Origin: Panagrolaimus kolymaensis
Taxonomy: Eukaryota; Nematoda; Chromadorea; Rhabditida; Panagrolaimidae
Assembly: GCA_028622995.1 (NCBI GenBank)
Contig: JAJQJQ010000122.1
Location: 1-64,000, forward strand
Reading direction: 5' to 3'
Length of the DNA stretch: 64,000 nt
Each line of letters starts with the position of its first letter. Position 1 is the stretch's first letter. Below are positions 11,501 to 24,290 of this stretch, one piece after another. A program made the translations under genes and the position numbers. A model generated the notes under the pieces. The model was given only the letters and a program-made list of their open reading frames with translations. It was not told where the DNA came from and searched no databases.

Positions 11501-14500
11501 AACTTTGAGCTCCCTTTCTATCCTCAAATATCCATCTTTTTTTCTTTAAAAAAAATCATTTCTATTTTCAATTGTTCTTAACTGTGTTTTGCTCTGCTCT
11601 CAAATAAAGGAATTGCAACTAGACTTTTTGTTGTTTCGTTTTCGCAACTTCTCAAAGCTTAACTATTTTTTTGCATTCGATAAAAAAGTAATTAAATACC
11701 GTATATGCCTCATCCGAAAAAAAGTATTGTGTTTTGATTTTTAAGTCTAATAAAGTAAGGGAAAATCGCAAAAAATAATTTTACGCAAAGAAAATCTTTC
11801 GGAGAATCTTCAAATCATCACAAAAATTATTTTTGTATAAAACTTTTTTTTGGAAAAAAAAGTTGAATGCTAAATTTTGCACGCACATTCATTTTTTTTT
11901 TCTTTTTCGTGTCAACCCTCGAAAAATCCCTTCATACACTTCAACTTCAAAAATGTTGCCTTTTGAATGAATGTTTGTATTATTTGACTCAAAAAAAATT
12001 ATCCTCATCCATCGGCGGCTGCGAAGAGAAGACGAAGATGGAAAATGGAAAAAGCGGAGGAGAGAAGATGATGAAAGTTTATTTATTTATTTTTGTCTGC
12101 ATCTATACAATGCACAGAGATTTTGACACTTAAAAGGACAACCTGTGTTATGCTCTTTGGTCACTCATTCATTCGCAGTCCATTTTCATAAAAAAAAAGA
12201 AGATAGAAAAGCGTGCAAAAGTGCTTCATTCTTATTTCTTCATAGTTTAGTTTTAAAGATTAAGTGATTTTCTTTTATTAATTTCTTTCAACTGTGTCTT
12301 AGAGTTTTTTTTTGTTGCTGAAACATTAAAGAGGAAACTATATTTCTACTATTCCCTTTGGCTATTTTAATTATTATTATTTTTTTCGTACAGTTTTTTT
12401 GTTACATTTTTTTTAAATCAAAAAAGCAAAACAAAATAAATCATCTTTAGACGCGATGATTTGAAACAACAAAAAATGCTTAATCATGCAGTTTCTTTTT
12501 GGAAGAACGCCCATATTTTTACGTTATTTCTTTTAGTTTCAGTAAGCAAAAAAAAGTCTCAAAGCTTTTTCTTTCCTTTTCATATTTATATAAACGCTTT
12601 TTGTTTTTTGCTTTTTTCTTGGTTGTGGTTTCAGAATTCCTTTCTTTCATGATGGAAGGAAAAACAGACGTGTTTGCCTGTTTTTATTTTTTATTACGTT
12701 TTTTTGTGTGAGAATGTGTTGGCTCATTTTCAAGTTTTTTTGTTTTTCTTATTTTTTAGAGGATAAATTTGGCTAATTTAATAATAGTTTCTTATGACGC
12801 AATTGCTTCTGCTGCAGCTAAATTTTATTGTTTATTTTTTATTCGTGGGTTAAAAGTTTTAAACAAGTGAATGACATAATAAGAAAACGTGCTTTTCTAT
12901 AAAGAAGGAATAGAAAGATGCAAGCAAGCGAATGATGTTTAAGAGAAAGAAAAGGAGGTACAGTATATTTTTAGCCTAAATTTGTAAACAAGAAAAAAAG
13001 GTGATTACGAAATTTTTTTTGCGTTTCCATAACAATAAAGTTTTTTTTACTTATTTTTACTGCAAATAAAAGAAATGCAAAGGTCATTTTTGAGTAAGAA
13101 AGTATGACACTCCTACGATGATGGGTCGATGATGATGATGCTTCCTTGTGTCATCTTACGGCGCGGTGCGGTGGCGGCTGGCAACTTTTTTTCTGCAGAC
13201 AGGAATTTCTTTATTTCGCATGCGCGCGTACCTTTTTAGTGACCAACATTTTTGTGATCTTTTTCACAAATGGTCAAATCAAGAACACAAAATTCTTTCG
13301 TAATCCCATCTTTTTATTTTTTTTGTTGCTTTGACCGTAATTTTTTAACCCTCATACCACACATTTCCTTTAAAGCAATGATGAATCCCATGGTTCTTAT
13401 TTTTTTACGACAAAAAAACAACTTTCAAAAAAAGGTTTTCTTCCTTTAGGGATTGACGCGAATGAAATGTAATACTCTAATTTCATTTCATTCATCCATC
13501 TATTTTTAAAATAATAAAACCGCCCTCTCCTTTTTTAAATGTTTTTCTTCAAAAAAAAATTACTTTTGATTTTTTACCGGAAATGGGTAAGTAAGAGAGA
13601 GGAGTGACTCGGAGGATAAAAAAGAAAATTGATGTCACCATTAAAAATTCCAACTTGATTTGTCACTGGTTTCTGATCAAAATAGTTTTTTTTCACATTC
13701 CCTCAACAAAAAAAATCTCAAATTAACTATTTATTTTTTATGTTTAATTTCTTTAGGTGCCTGAGGCTGTCTTCTTCTTTCGGCTTCGTTTTTATACTTT
13801 TTTGTCTTCAAAAAAACTGATCTTCACTTTCCTTGGTGTTGTTCCAAAAAAATATAATAAAAGATGAATTCTGAAAGACGAAAATTGTCTTTCAAAATTA
13901 AACTTCTGATGCTGTGCAGCGGCGACAGAATCTGAGAAGAAGAAGAACTTTAGTCGTTTCTTATTCTTCTTCCTCCGACAACGATGAAGGATTTTATAAA
14001 CATTTATTTTTTTCAATCTTCTTGTTGTCATCTTTTGTTTCTTCAAAATTTCTTTCTCTTTCTCTCCCATCATACAACATTTTGAAGAACATGATGATTG
14101 GAATTTGCGCCCTCTTTTAAGATTCTTTTTTCTTTTTCATTGGTAGTATCAAAAACGTTTCTTTGATGGTTTCTAAAACACACGTCTCCGCAGCAAAAAC
14201 AATTTTTGCAGATCAAAGTTTTCACGTGTAAACACAATTTTTTTTTCATTCTTTTCAAAATTGCTCGTTTACTCGAATGAACAAATACACACGCATATTT
14301 TTAGCCCTGTTTTTTTCAATGGCGGCGGCGTAGGCAAAACTGATTTCTGTTCGATCATCATCGCGCCGCCGCCGCTCGCATTAGTTAAACTTCCGTACTT
14401 GGTTCTTTCACGATGATGTTGCGGCGATGAGGACGGGCTGCGAGAAAGATCGGTTCATGTGACAACATCAAGAATGGAAGGAGAGAGATGAGATGGACTC

Positions 14501-17500
14501 TAAAAAGAAAAATATGTGATCGAACGTGGTTTTCCTACGTCACACATGGAAATAAAATGTTTTTGGAGAGAAAAAGGGCTGTCCCCTCTTTATTTTCAAA
14601 AACGGTAATCAAAGAATGAAAAATAGAAAAATAAATAAAGGGCGGAGATTTAGTAATAATAATGAATGATCTTTTACCAAATAAAGTATATTGTTGGGGC
14701 AAAAAAAGAATGATTAAAGATTGTCGCTTTATCGAACTTACTTTTTTCCTTGTTTGTTATTATTATTAAGTGCAAAGATTATGTTTTTATTTAATGGAGT
14801 CTCAACCAATCAGTCAGTCATACTGTTTAACAAAAAACCCGATGATGATGAAGCGACCAACGATAACAATCCTTCATGGCGCCAAACAAAAAGAAAAAGA
14901 AGGAAGAAAGCAAGCAGCAATCAGAAAAGTCATGGGATCCCATAATAATTTTTTTGTTGTCCTTGATTCTTCTTCACCTCCATCATTATTATCAGCAATA
15001 TGGAGCAACAAGCATCAGCGTTCACATCGTGTCGACGTCTAAAGATCAATGTACGGAACCCAGTGGTGTTGTCGTCGTCCGTCTATCATCATCATCTTTT
15101 AATGAAACTGACTGTCATTATTCTTTCTGATTTTCACATGTTTTGTTACTTTTTTTTCTTACAAGTACGCCCGACGGTTGTTAAAAAAATGATAAGAGGC
15201 TTGCTTTTTCTCTTCTTCTTCTTCAGAAAGTTCACTATAAAGACCAAAAAAACAATAATGTCCCGTGATTCCACGCTTCTCTAGTTTTATTTTCTGCACA
15301 TTTCTGTGACCGGGATTTTTTTTTTCTGCAAAAAAGAGGCTTTTATTTTTGAGTCAGAAAATAGTTTTTTTTATGTGTGATGCTCAACGTTTTTTATGCA
15401 CAAAAACATTTTTTCCCTCCGAATCAGCCAACCAGCATCGTCTTTTCGCCTTCTCACTTTTGATCAATGAAGAGGGCGAAAAAAAGAATACTTTGGTCAA
15501 AGCATCAAAGACTACCTCGGTTGGCGGCTGCCTTGTTGGCGGAAGAAGAAAAAAAATGAAAGAAACAAAGTCGTCTGTGTTTTGCACGCTTTTTTTATTT
15601 TTCTATTCTTCTCTTATTGCATTGACATACAAAATCATCATCAACCAAGCAAAACAGCATTTTTTATTATTTTTAGCAGCAATCGTTTTTTTTAAACATT
15701 TTAAAAGCAAACATTTGGCATACATCCAATGACTGATGAAGTTGCTGTTTTTCTCATCATTGACTTTTACTTCTTTTTCTTCTTTCTCATGACAAGTTCA
15801 TATTTTAACTGATAGTTTTTTTTATTGCCTAAAGATCAACAAGATTGACTACCTGACTGCTCTCACCTCAACAAAGTTTATTTATGTGTGTTGATGGAAA
15901 AAGGGAGGAGAGCACTTGTGTTATTTTCAAACTCTCATTAAAACATTCCATTTTGTTTTTTGTACTTAAAATATATATATTTTTTTGTTGTTGACGTATT
16001 TTTTTCCATCGGAAAGAGGAATTCTTCTCTATTCTTCGATCACAAATCATTTTTCTATTTTATTTTTTTTTGCTGTATTTTGTAAAATTTTATTAAATGT
16101 TCATCGAGGAAGGACTTTGTTCCCTCTTCATTTTGGTTGATGGGGATGGATGGAAGGAAGGAATGAGAGAGGGAAGCTATGATCGTCATTGAGAGAGAAA
16201 GCTTTTTTTTTACTATTTATTTTTGCAAGCTTGATATTTTGATTATTGACACAAAGTTGAGCAATAAAAAAATATTTTTTTGTCGCCATTGTGAGTCAGC
16301 GATCTTTGACTTACTTTTTTTTCTTCCGCCCCCAAAAAGAACTATCAAAAATAGTACACACGCCTTTGTATTTCTTCTGATGACATAGGAGTGAAATGAA
16401 TCTCTTCATTCATTCAACGAAGCTTCTTCTTCCATCATCAACATCAGTAGAAGCAGCTATAAGTATTTTTTGGCCTTTTCTTATTTTTTTTATACTTAGT
16501 ATAGTCGTTTTTCAATAAATACATTTTTTTTGCGAAGCTTAAGCTGATTAAGGAAAAGGGATGCACTCTCTTTTTTTCATCGTATTCTTCTTCCCCTGCT
16601 TTTTTTATATTTATAAAAGGAAGCTGTTCTTTTTTTGGCTAATGTCCAGACTCTTTTCATTTTCTCTTTCACTCGTTCAATAACAACAACTTCATTTTTA
16701 GCTTCTTTTTTTTCAAGTCAGTCATCATTTGCGTTGTTGTTTTTTTCCTCCTCCATGCCTTTTTTCCCCTTGCTTTCAAAAATAGCCATGACCACGTCGG
16801 TCTTCAAAGAAAGAAAGAAGGAAAGAGCATGGAAGACTAAAAAAAGCTTGAACTATATTTAGGACACTTTTATTTTTCCTTTTTTGCTATTTTTTGTGCT
16901 GACATTTTTTTACGAAATTTTAAAATGAAAAAAGGGGGAGGGAAAGCTTTATTTCCAAAAGTGGCAATTTTTTTGTTGTTTTTTTTCTTCTTTCATTTCA
17001 TCCATGCCGCTGCCCTCTTTCATGTCCATAGACAATTTTTCTAAATCGTTAAAAACGTATACTTTTTCTTGTTTGATCTAAAAAAACTTATTTTTCTTGC
17101 TATTTTTCTATTTCACAGCAACAAAAACAACCCAGCTGTTCTTGGATTGGGACATGGGATAACAAAGAAAAAAAATTGTCAACTTTCAACTCTCGTGTTT
17201 CCTTTTTTAAAATGCTTGGCTGGCAACCAACTAACTAAAAAGTTTTAACACATTTGTTTTTCTCCCTTTTTTACTTTTTTTAAATGTCGTGCAATTTATA
17301 TTTAGCACACATATGCCGCCGCCTTCAGGCTGGATGACTAGCTAGCTGGTTGACTGGTGGCTTTTGAGCTTAAACAAAATGGCTGCAAAAAAAAAGAAGT
17401 AAAAAGATTGAACGGCAGTTTTTTTAAATGAAAAAAATCTGGCGACGAAGGCTAAAAAAAGAAACAAGAAAAGAGTAGTGTAGCCATTGGAAATAGTGGT

Positions 17501-19590
17501 AACAAAAGAAGTGCATGTCTCTTGATGGTCAGTCACCATTGCTAAACAACGACTGCAAACTAAAAATATTGCAGTTGTTATGTAACGTTGACCATTGGGC
17601 ATTAAGGCCGATTGACTGACTGGCAACAGCAAAAAGAACTAAAAAAAAGCTCTTTGAAAAAGTTTTTTTAAAAAAGTGGTTTTTGTTGAAAAAAATGTGG
17701 CATCTTGAAGAGGGCTGTTGTTCAATTGGACCACTTCCAAACTTCCTGACTATAGTCGGTTTTAGTTTTCTTCTTATTATTATTTCTTGGTCAAGGGAAA
17801 AAAGATCACGAGGTGGTCAAAATAAAGGACTTAATAGCTACATATTTGAGTGATAGCTGTGTATTGGAGCAAATGTAGTTACAATAAACTCGTCTCCTGG
17901 TTTTTAAATATTTAAGTATCAAAGTTTTAAAAAAAAGTAGGTCATAAGCGGCGTGATGAGCTACAGTAACATTCTCTTGACATAATTTGTGTGTATTTTC
18001 TATAGAAGATTTAAAACAATTACTTCCCATGAGGTTTATAATCTTTTTTTTGTTTTTGCTATTTTATACAAGAAAACATCATTTCCTGACAGATTACGGT
18101 CATAGTCTATTATTGTTGCGTTTTATTTTCTCTTCCTTCTTTTTTCTTTTTCTTTTTCTTCTGATATGATAGAAAAATACGATGAAGGCAAAAAATAAAG
18201 AAAAAAAGAAGACCAAAGTCTGAAAAACAATACCGCCTTTTTGTTGCTTTCACGTATTTCTTTTTTCCTTTTCATCTTCTTCCATGCTTTTGATTTCATT
18301 TTATTTTATATTCCTCCTCTTCTTATTCTTCTTTGTCTATTTCACTTTTTTCTTTGCTTTTGCAAGCAAAAAATTAATTTGTTTTATAAAACAAAAATAA
18401 TTTTCTAAGAAAATGACTTTCGGGCCTCTTTTTTTTTTGCTTCTGCAAAATATCAAAAAAATAAAAACTTCGTCATTTTTCAAACCTTTTTTTGTTCTTC
18501 GTCTCTCCTCTACTTTTTTTTATAATCAAAAGTACCGCCTTTATTTTATTTTTCAAAGGACAAAAACTATTTTTGTGCAAAAATGCCACTAAATTTTTCT
18601 TCGAAGGCGTGGTTCAATGGTTGATGTTTTTTTGGCTGTGTTACAGGGTGGCAAGAGTCAAAGTAGTAGTAAAAATAAAAAAAGGTCATCATGAAGAAAA
18701 AATGAAGAAGGTATTTCTCCCGCCTGTCTATTTGCATGTCTTTTTGGTCGATGCTTTTTTACTAAAATATTTTTAAATATTATAAAAAAGTACTAAAATT
18801 GTCCATTTATTTCTTTTGCCCTCTCTCTTCATTCATTCCATTTCAATCTTTTTCAAGGCTATTTTTTTGGCGCGTTTCCCTACAGTCGGGTGTCATTTAT
18901 ATTTTTTTTCTTTCCATGTGTAAAACAACGCAGGAAGAGAGCATCGTCTCAAGGGCTCAATTTTGAGTCATTGTTTGTGTGAGCTCTTTTTTTCTCTCTC
19001 TTTGCAATGTTAAATTGAACAATTTTTTTTATGCTTTTAAAAGGAATCCAGGAACCAAAAAAAAGTTGAAGACTAGCCAACAAAAAAATATAAGAAAAAT
19101 GTCCCATATGTTTGAAGCAGCAGCAACCGACGCGATTTTTTAAAACATGCTTTCGGACGTGAATGTAAAAAAAAAGAGGACATTGGTCTTTGATCGCTCT
19201 TCCTCGGGCGGTGACTTTTTTTCCGACTGGCGGTTGACGCAGAAAAAAAAAAGTGCACCGCCTCTTTTCCTTCTTGTATCATTTGAAAAGTTGGGGAGGT
19301 CGTTCGTTGCTTTCATTCATTTTTTCATTCAAAAATTGAAATCGTTTTTTTTTTGTGGTGTGCACTTTGAACATGACAATATTCTTCTTCGTCGAGTGCG
19401 AGCAAGCAAGCAAGAAACAATAGCTTCCTTTAAATCCTCTTTATTTTTGTTTTGTTATTCTTTTTTTTTTGATGCTTAACCTCCGTGTAAAAACGTGTTT
19501 TTTGTACCTATTTTTTTAATAATATTCAATTATTTTGATTTCTTTTTTTTAAATATTACCTTTTTTAATATTTCTTTTTTTTTTTAAGGA
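8553..19590. other. Long gene-poor, T/A-run-rich region upstream of the nuclear receptor gene
   Basis: Eleven kilobases without a convincing coding exon. ORFs here are short and dominated by Phe/Lys/Leu from T and A runs, with no recognisable domain and no chain of splice-compatible exons. The sequence carries hundreds of T or A homopolymer runs and many near-palindromic TTTTTCTTGCAAAAA-like motifs. There are local purine/pyrimidine tracts, short GATGATGATG repeats near 13125 and a small GC-rich patch (GGCGGCGGCG and CGCGCCGCCGCCG) around 14322-14376. The strand of the flanking gene and the splice-like AG just before its ATG make this a likely promoter and enhancer domain, or a long 5' UTR intron, of the nuclear receptor gene. 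I saw no RNA gene or transposon with clear ends. Confidence 0.5.
19565..19590 (+). promoter_or_regulatory. Splice acceptor just upstream of the nuclear receptor ATG (cis intron end or SL trans-splice site)
   Basis: A run of about 14 pyrimidines ending in TTTTTAAG lies two bases before the ATG at 19591. This is a good nematode 3' splice site with no obvious matching exon close upstream. It is either the end of a 5' UTR intron or the site where a spliced leader is added. Confidence 0.55.
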
Positions 19591-22500
19591 ATGTCGGATA
19601 CGATATCGTCGACGACAGATCCAGGAATGGCCCAATTATTGAATCCTTCATTATTTTTACTTAATCAAACACAATTTCGTACAGCATCCTTGGATGAATT
19701 AATGTTAGCAGCTCAACAACAAACACATCTTTTGAGAGCGTCAGAAAATTCATCTCCAAATGATAATAAACAACAAGTACAATATTCCATTGATACTTTA
19801 CTTCAATCAACACAAAATGCTATGGCTGCTGCAGCAGCCGCAGCGGTAGCAGCAGGACAATCATCTCATCAACTTCATTCACAAACTTCATCCGCGGCTG
19901 AATCTCCAGCTCCACAAATGCCAAATTCGGGTGGTGCTGGTTCAGGCGATGATGAAGGCAATGGAATTTGGTGAGTGATTCTTTTTTTAAATGATGATGA
20001 TGAAATCATTCTTAGTCGTCTTTTTTCTTTTGTCAATCACTGCAGCTCTTTTCTGATTCATTCACCTCTTCTTTCTTTTTGACTGCGCCCACTTTTTTTT
20101 GATCATTGTTTTCTTGCAATTTTTTTTCTTGCAAAAAAATGTGCGTTCGTTTTTCAAAAATATGCGCTGTTGTTGGCTGGTTTCCAACCATCTGGTTGCA
20201 AGCGACGCAAAGCAATTTTAAAGTGATCATCATCCTGAGCTTGACGACATCGACTAAAAATAATGACGAAAGAGCCTGAATAAAAAAAATAAACCAACCC
20301 CCGCGCGTTCAAAGACCACAAAAAATGTGTGAGAAAGAAAAAAAGAGTAAATATACTTTTTTGTGTTTTTAAAAGCTCAAATATAATAATTTTGTCAGAG
20401 TTTCATTTTTTGTTGTTGTTACTGGAAGGCAAAAAAATAGGGGGTTTAGCTCACGCGCTTTATGCTTCCGTTTGTTTTCTACCCAATTCAATACGAGAGA
20501 TGACGACGATCAGAGGTCGATTAAAAAACAATATTTTTGAGATCAAAAAAAGTACAACAAAACATGATGGTGATCTTTGCGCTAAAGAAATGTTATCGCA
20601 TTGCAAACTCAAGCATAAAAATAATAGTCTCGAGTTCGTTCCAAAAAGACAAATAAATATTATAATAATGTTGGAGGAGGAAATATTTATTATAAAAAAA
20701 GCTAAATTTAGTGCTATTTTTTCAGCTGCGTTGCTAAAAAATTAAACTAGAAAATGTCTCACTTCTTTTTTTCCTTCGTCTTCTACCGTAATCCTTTCTC
20801 CTTATTTACTTGCTTTCTTTCCAATGAAAGTATGTATGTATTTGGATGTTTGGATGAAATTAGGCGAGTATGACTCAGATGCCGCGCATTTAAAACTCAT
20901 GCCTTTTTTATGAAAAATTAATAGACGTCTGAAAAAAAAACATACACAAAAATAGAAAAATAATTTTTGCATTTGTTTTTGATTTCGCTAAAAAATGTTC
21001 ATTGAGTGTAAGCAACTAACAAAGTGAATCAACTCAGAGGCATAAAACACATTTTTTTCCCAACTTTTTTGTTTGTTTGTTAATGAAAGAGGTAATAAAA
21101 TGATTTTTGATCGAAGTGTGACTGTCTCAACCATCACCGCCGCTAGCGAAGGAAATTGAAAAACACGAAGCAATCGTCAACGTCTGTATTTGCTGTTCAT
21201 CATTCCTTCCTCCTTCTTTTTTTAAATTTCTATTTCATCTTTGATCTAATATTTTTTTTCTTACAAAATAAAAGCGAGCAAATAAAAAATTAAATAATAT
21301 TTTTATTACCAGTTTTATTCCATTTTTAGCTCCGTATGTAATGATGAAGCCAGTGGAAGACATTACGGTGTAACAGCATGTTTTGGTTGTAAAGGGTTTT
21401 TCCGTAGAACCGTACGAGCCAATAAAGTTTATTCATGCCGATATGAGGAAAAATGCCAAATTGATAAAGCTGGAAGAAATGTTTGCAGAAGTTGCAGATT
21501 TCGAAAATGCCTTGAAGTTGGAATGGAGCCCGATGCCATTCGACCAGATCGAGATAAGACTGGAAGACAAAAGAATCCTCGACGATCTCATGGAAATTCT
21601 TTATCAGAGTCTCAATCGGGTTTACAATCACGTACAGTATCCAATGCGGGCATGCAACCAGAATTTCAATTACCCAATATTGATCGAGATGATCGATCAT
21701 CCGTTTCAACAAGCAATGGTTCAGCTGCAGATGTAATGATTTCAAAATCTTTGGATCTTGAAGCTGAACGAGCTGCAGCTGAGAGAGATCTCGTACTTCA
21801 TACTCTTCGTGAAATTGAGAAGATTTGTTCTTCCCTTCAAGATATTGATCCACATATGGGACAGTCATCTTGCAGCAGCCTCTCTGATGTCATCTTCAAC
21901 CCTGCTTTAGTAGCAGCCCACACTCCGGTTAGTTTTGATTTTGTTTATTCCTTTTTCATTCCAACCAACCCTTATTTGTCCACGGTAACAGCTCAAAAAC
22001 ATGTTAAATTGAAGCAAACAAGCGAGCAAAGGGAATGCCATAAACATTTGCCGCCTTCGCATTCCATTTTCATTGCATGACGTGAATTCTTTTTCCCTTT
22101 CAAGCAAGCTTCTCGGAAGCTGTTCTTTGCTCCCTTTTTTTTCGACCAGGAATCAAAAAAGAAAAAGAACTTTGCAAGCAACCTTAGACGACCTCATTCC
22201 ATTCACTTACGCCTTCTTTAAAATAAAAGAAAAAGCGACTAAGAAAACACATCATGGGCCTCAAAAGAGCGGGCATTGCTTGCTTGCTCTTTCCAGTTTG
22301 CGTCATCATCTTTTATTTTGTTTTGTTTCTTTCTTTCTTTCTGGACAACCAGAATGGACCCCTACGCATTTTTTTTCTTTTTACAAAACCTGAAGCAGCA
22401 ACGGCGACAAAAAAATACAAGAACAAAGAACGGTTGGTCGGATTCTTCCTTTGAAGATGCTGCTTACAACCTTTTTAAAAAAGCATTTTCTGAAGCATAT

Positions 22501-24290
22501 GGAAAGAAGAAGCAAGTAATAAACCACAAAGCCTTAAAAAGAATGCAAAAAGAAAAAAATATATATAGCATAAACAATTAAAAAATAAAATTAATAGCAG
22601 CATGAGTAATGAATTTATTTGTTTTTTTTAGCTTGATTATGGTGCAACTCGCGAAATGAAAGGTTATGATGATTATGCAGAAGGAATGCGAAGACTCGTA
22701 GTCCTTGCAATTGATTACACTAATACCATGAAACCCATTGCCGATATTGCTGCATCTGAAAAGGTTTGTTTTTGATAATAAAAAAAATTTCAATCAAAAG
22801 CAAACTTTTGCTTCCGGGATTTTATTTTTCGTGAAAAAAAACTAAAAAATAAGTTATTTTGCTTTTTTTCAATTCTGTTTTACTCACGCGACTCGTCAGA
22901 CTTGTTTACGTCGAAGAAAAAAAAACAGAACGGAAGAAGAAAAATAAAATAGAGCCAAAGGCAACCGACGACTTTTGCTCCCTCTTTTTTTATCGAGACT
23001 TATTCAAGTCGAAAATAAGTTCAAGAGGAATTTGTTTTTAGCAATCAATTTTTAAAGGCATTGTTTGTGAACGCAAAAAGTTTATATATTTTTGTTTCTA
23101 TGTAAAGCTTTTTCATTCGTCAAATTTTTGGAAGAAAAAAAAGAAGACCTCGTGAGCATCTTGACATTTTGGCACCAACAGCTTTGAAATCATTGGGGAG
23201 CTTTATCTTTCAAATTTCAAAACACTACAATTTCTTGGAGGCATACATTTTTTAAAGATTGCCTACCTAGCAGACTAAAAACCATTTTTATGTTTTGCTT
23301 ATGCGAAGAGGGAAAAGTCATTCATTCTGTAGTCAAAGGTCACAGACACGAACACAACTTCCATTAATGTGGGTGCCAACTTGCAATTGTGCTAGCTTTT
23401 TTTCTTCAATGCTGCTAACACGTTTGTAGACCCGTTAAGCATTTTAAAAAATGTTGTAAACAACGTCTGACGTCAAGAAAAAGAAAAACGAAATAATAAT
23501 AAAAAATGCAAATTAACTGAACTTTGGTTTTACTTAGAAAAGGAAAATCTTGTGACGATTTCATACTTAAAAAACAAATTGGAAGTTATCATTTTAATTT
23601 TTTCAGATTGCCCTTATTAGAAGTTTCGTCTCATCTTTTTGTGTTTTTGTTACTCTTTATCAATCAGCTCAAGATTCGGAGAATAAATGCAGAACATTAT
23701 TACCTAATGGAGTATATGTTTCTGAAACAACTCCCACTCGATTTTTCACAGAATATATTGATCCTAAACTTGTAAAAGGTGTGGAACAAAGAATAGAAAC
23801 AGCTCGATGTGCAATGAGTGAAATGCTTCAACAATCTATGAAACGATTAAATTTAACAACGACAGAATATGTCTGCTTAAAGGCTATCATTGCCCTGGAT
23901 CCTCATGCATCACAAATCTCAGCTCACACCGCTCAAATGCTAACCACCGCTCGAGAATCTGTTCAATCAGCACTTTATAGTCATTTGAGTCAACAAATGT
24001 CCCAAATGGATGCCATTGCAAGATTTGGTAAACTTCTCATGTTACTTTCAAATATTTCTGTAAGTCACATCAAAAATTTAATTTTTGCATATTTAAATTA
24101 TCTTTCATTTTTTTAGAAAATTGGAGCTTTAATTACTAATATAATGCAAATGGGACGCGAATTTGATACAACGACACCTTTATCATCAAATCCAATATTT
24201 AATAATAGAGCAGCTTCAACAACAATTCTTTCATCAACTTTGATGACAAGATTATTTACAAACGATGAGCCACTTGTTTGTGCGCTTTGA
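19591..24290 (+). CDS. Nuclear hormone receptor, HNF4-related nematode type
   Basis: Ligand-regulated zinc-finger transcription factor acting in the nucleus. Five exons: 19591-19970, 21330-21927, 22632-22763, 23607-24059 and 24117-24290; 578 residues, all junctions in frame. Residues 1-127 are a Gln/Ala/Ser-rich N-terminal region with a run of eight alanines. Residues about 127-195 form the two-zinc-finger DNA-binding domain. It starts [15 protein letters not shown], has P-box [12 protein letters not shown], and second finger cysteines in [19 protein letters not shown]. The C-terminal extension [17 protein letters not shown] is typical of nematode HNF4-derived receptors. A ligand-binding domain follows after a hinge (helix 3 region DIAASEKIALIRSF; later [15 protein letters not shown]). 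The P-box has Phe where HNF4 and RXR usually have Asp. Introns 1 (1.36 kb) and 3 (0.84 kb) are long for this window. I cannot name the exact C. elegans orthologue. Confidence 0.9.

Noticed and set aside
8553..19590. Many Phe/Leu/Lys-rich ORFs in the upstream desert as possible membrane proteins
   Set aside because: Their hydrophobicity comes from poly-T runs (Phe). They lack starts with context, splice chains and any family motif.
20988..21173. Minus-strand ORF in intron 1 of the nuclear receptor gene
   Set aside because: Short, with no motif and no splice sites. It looks like chance.
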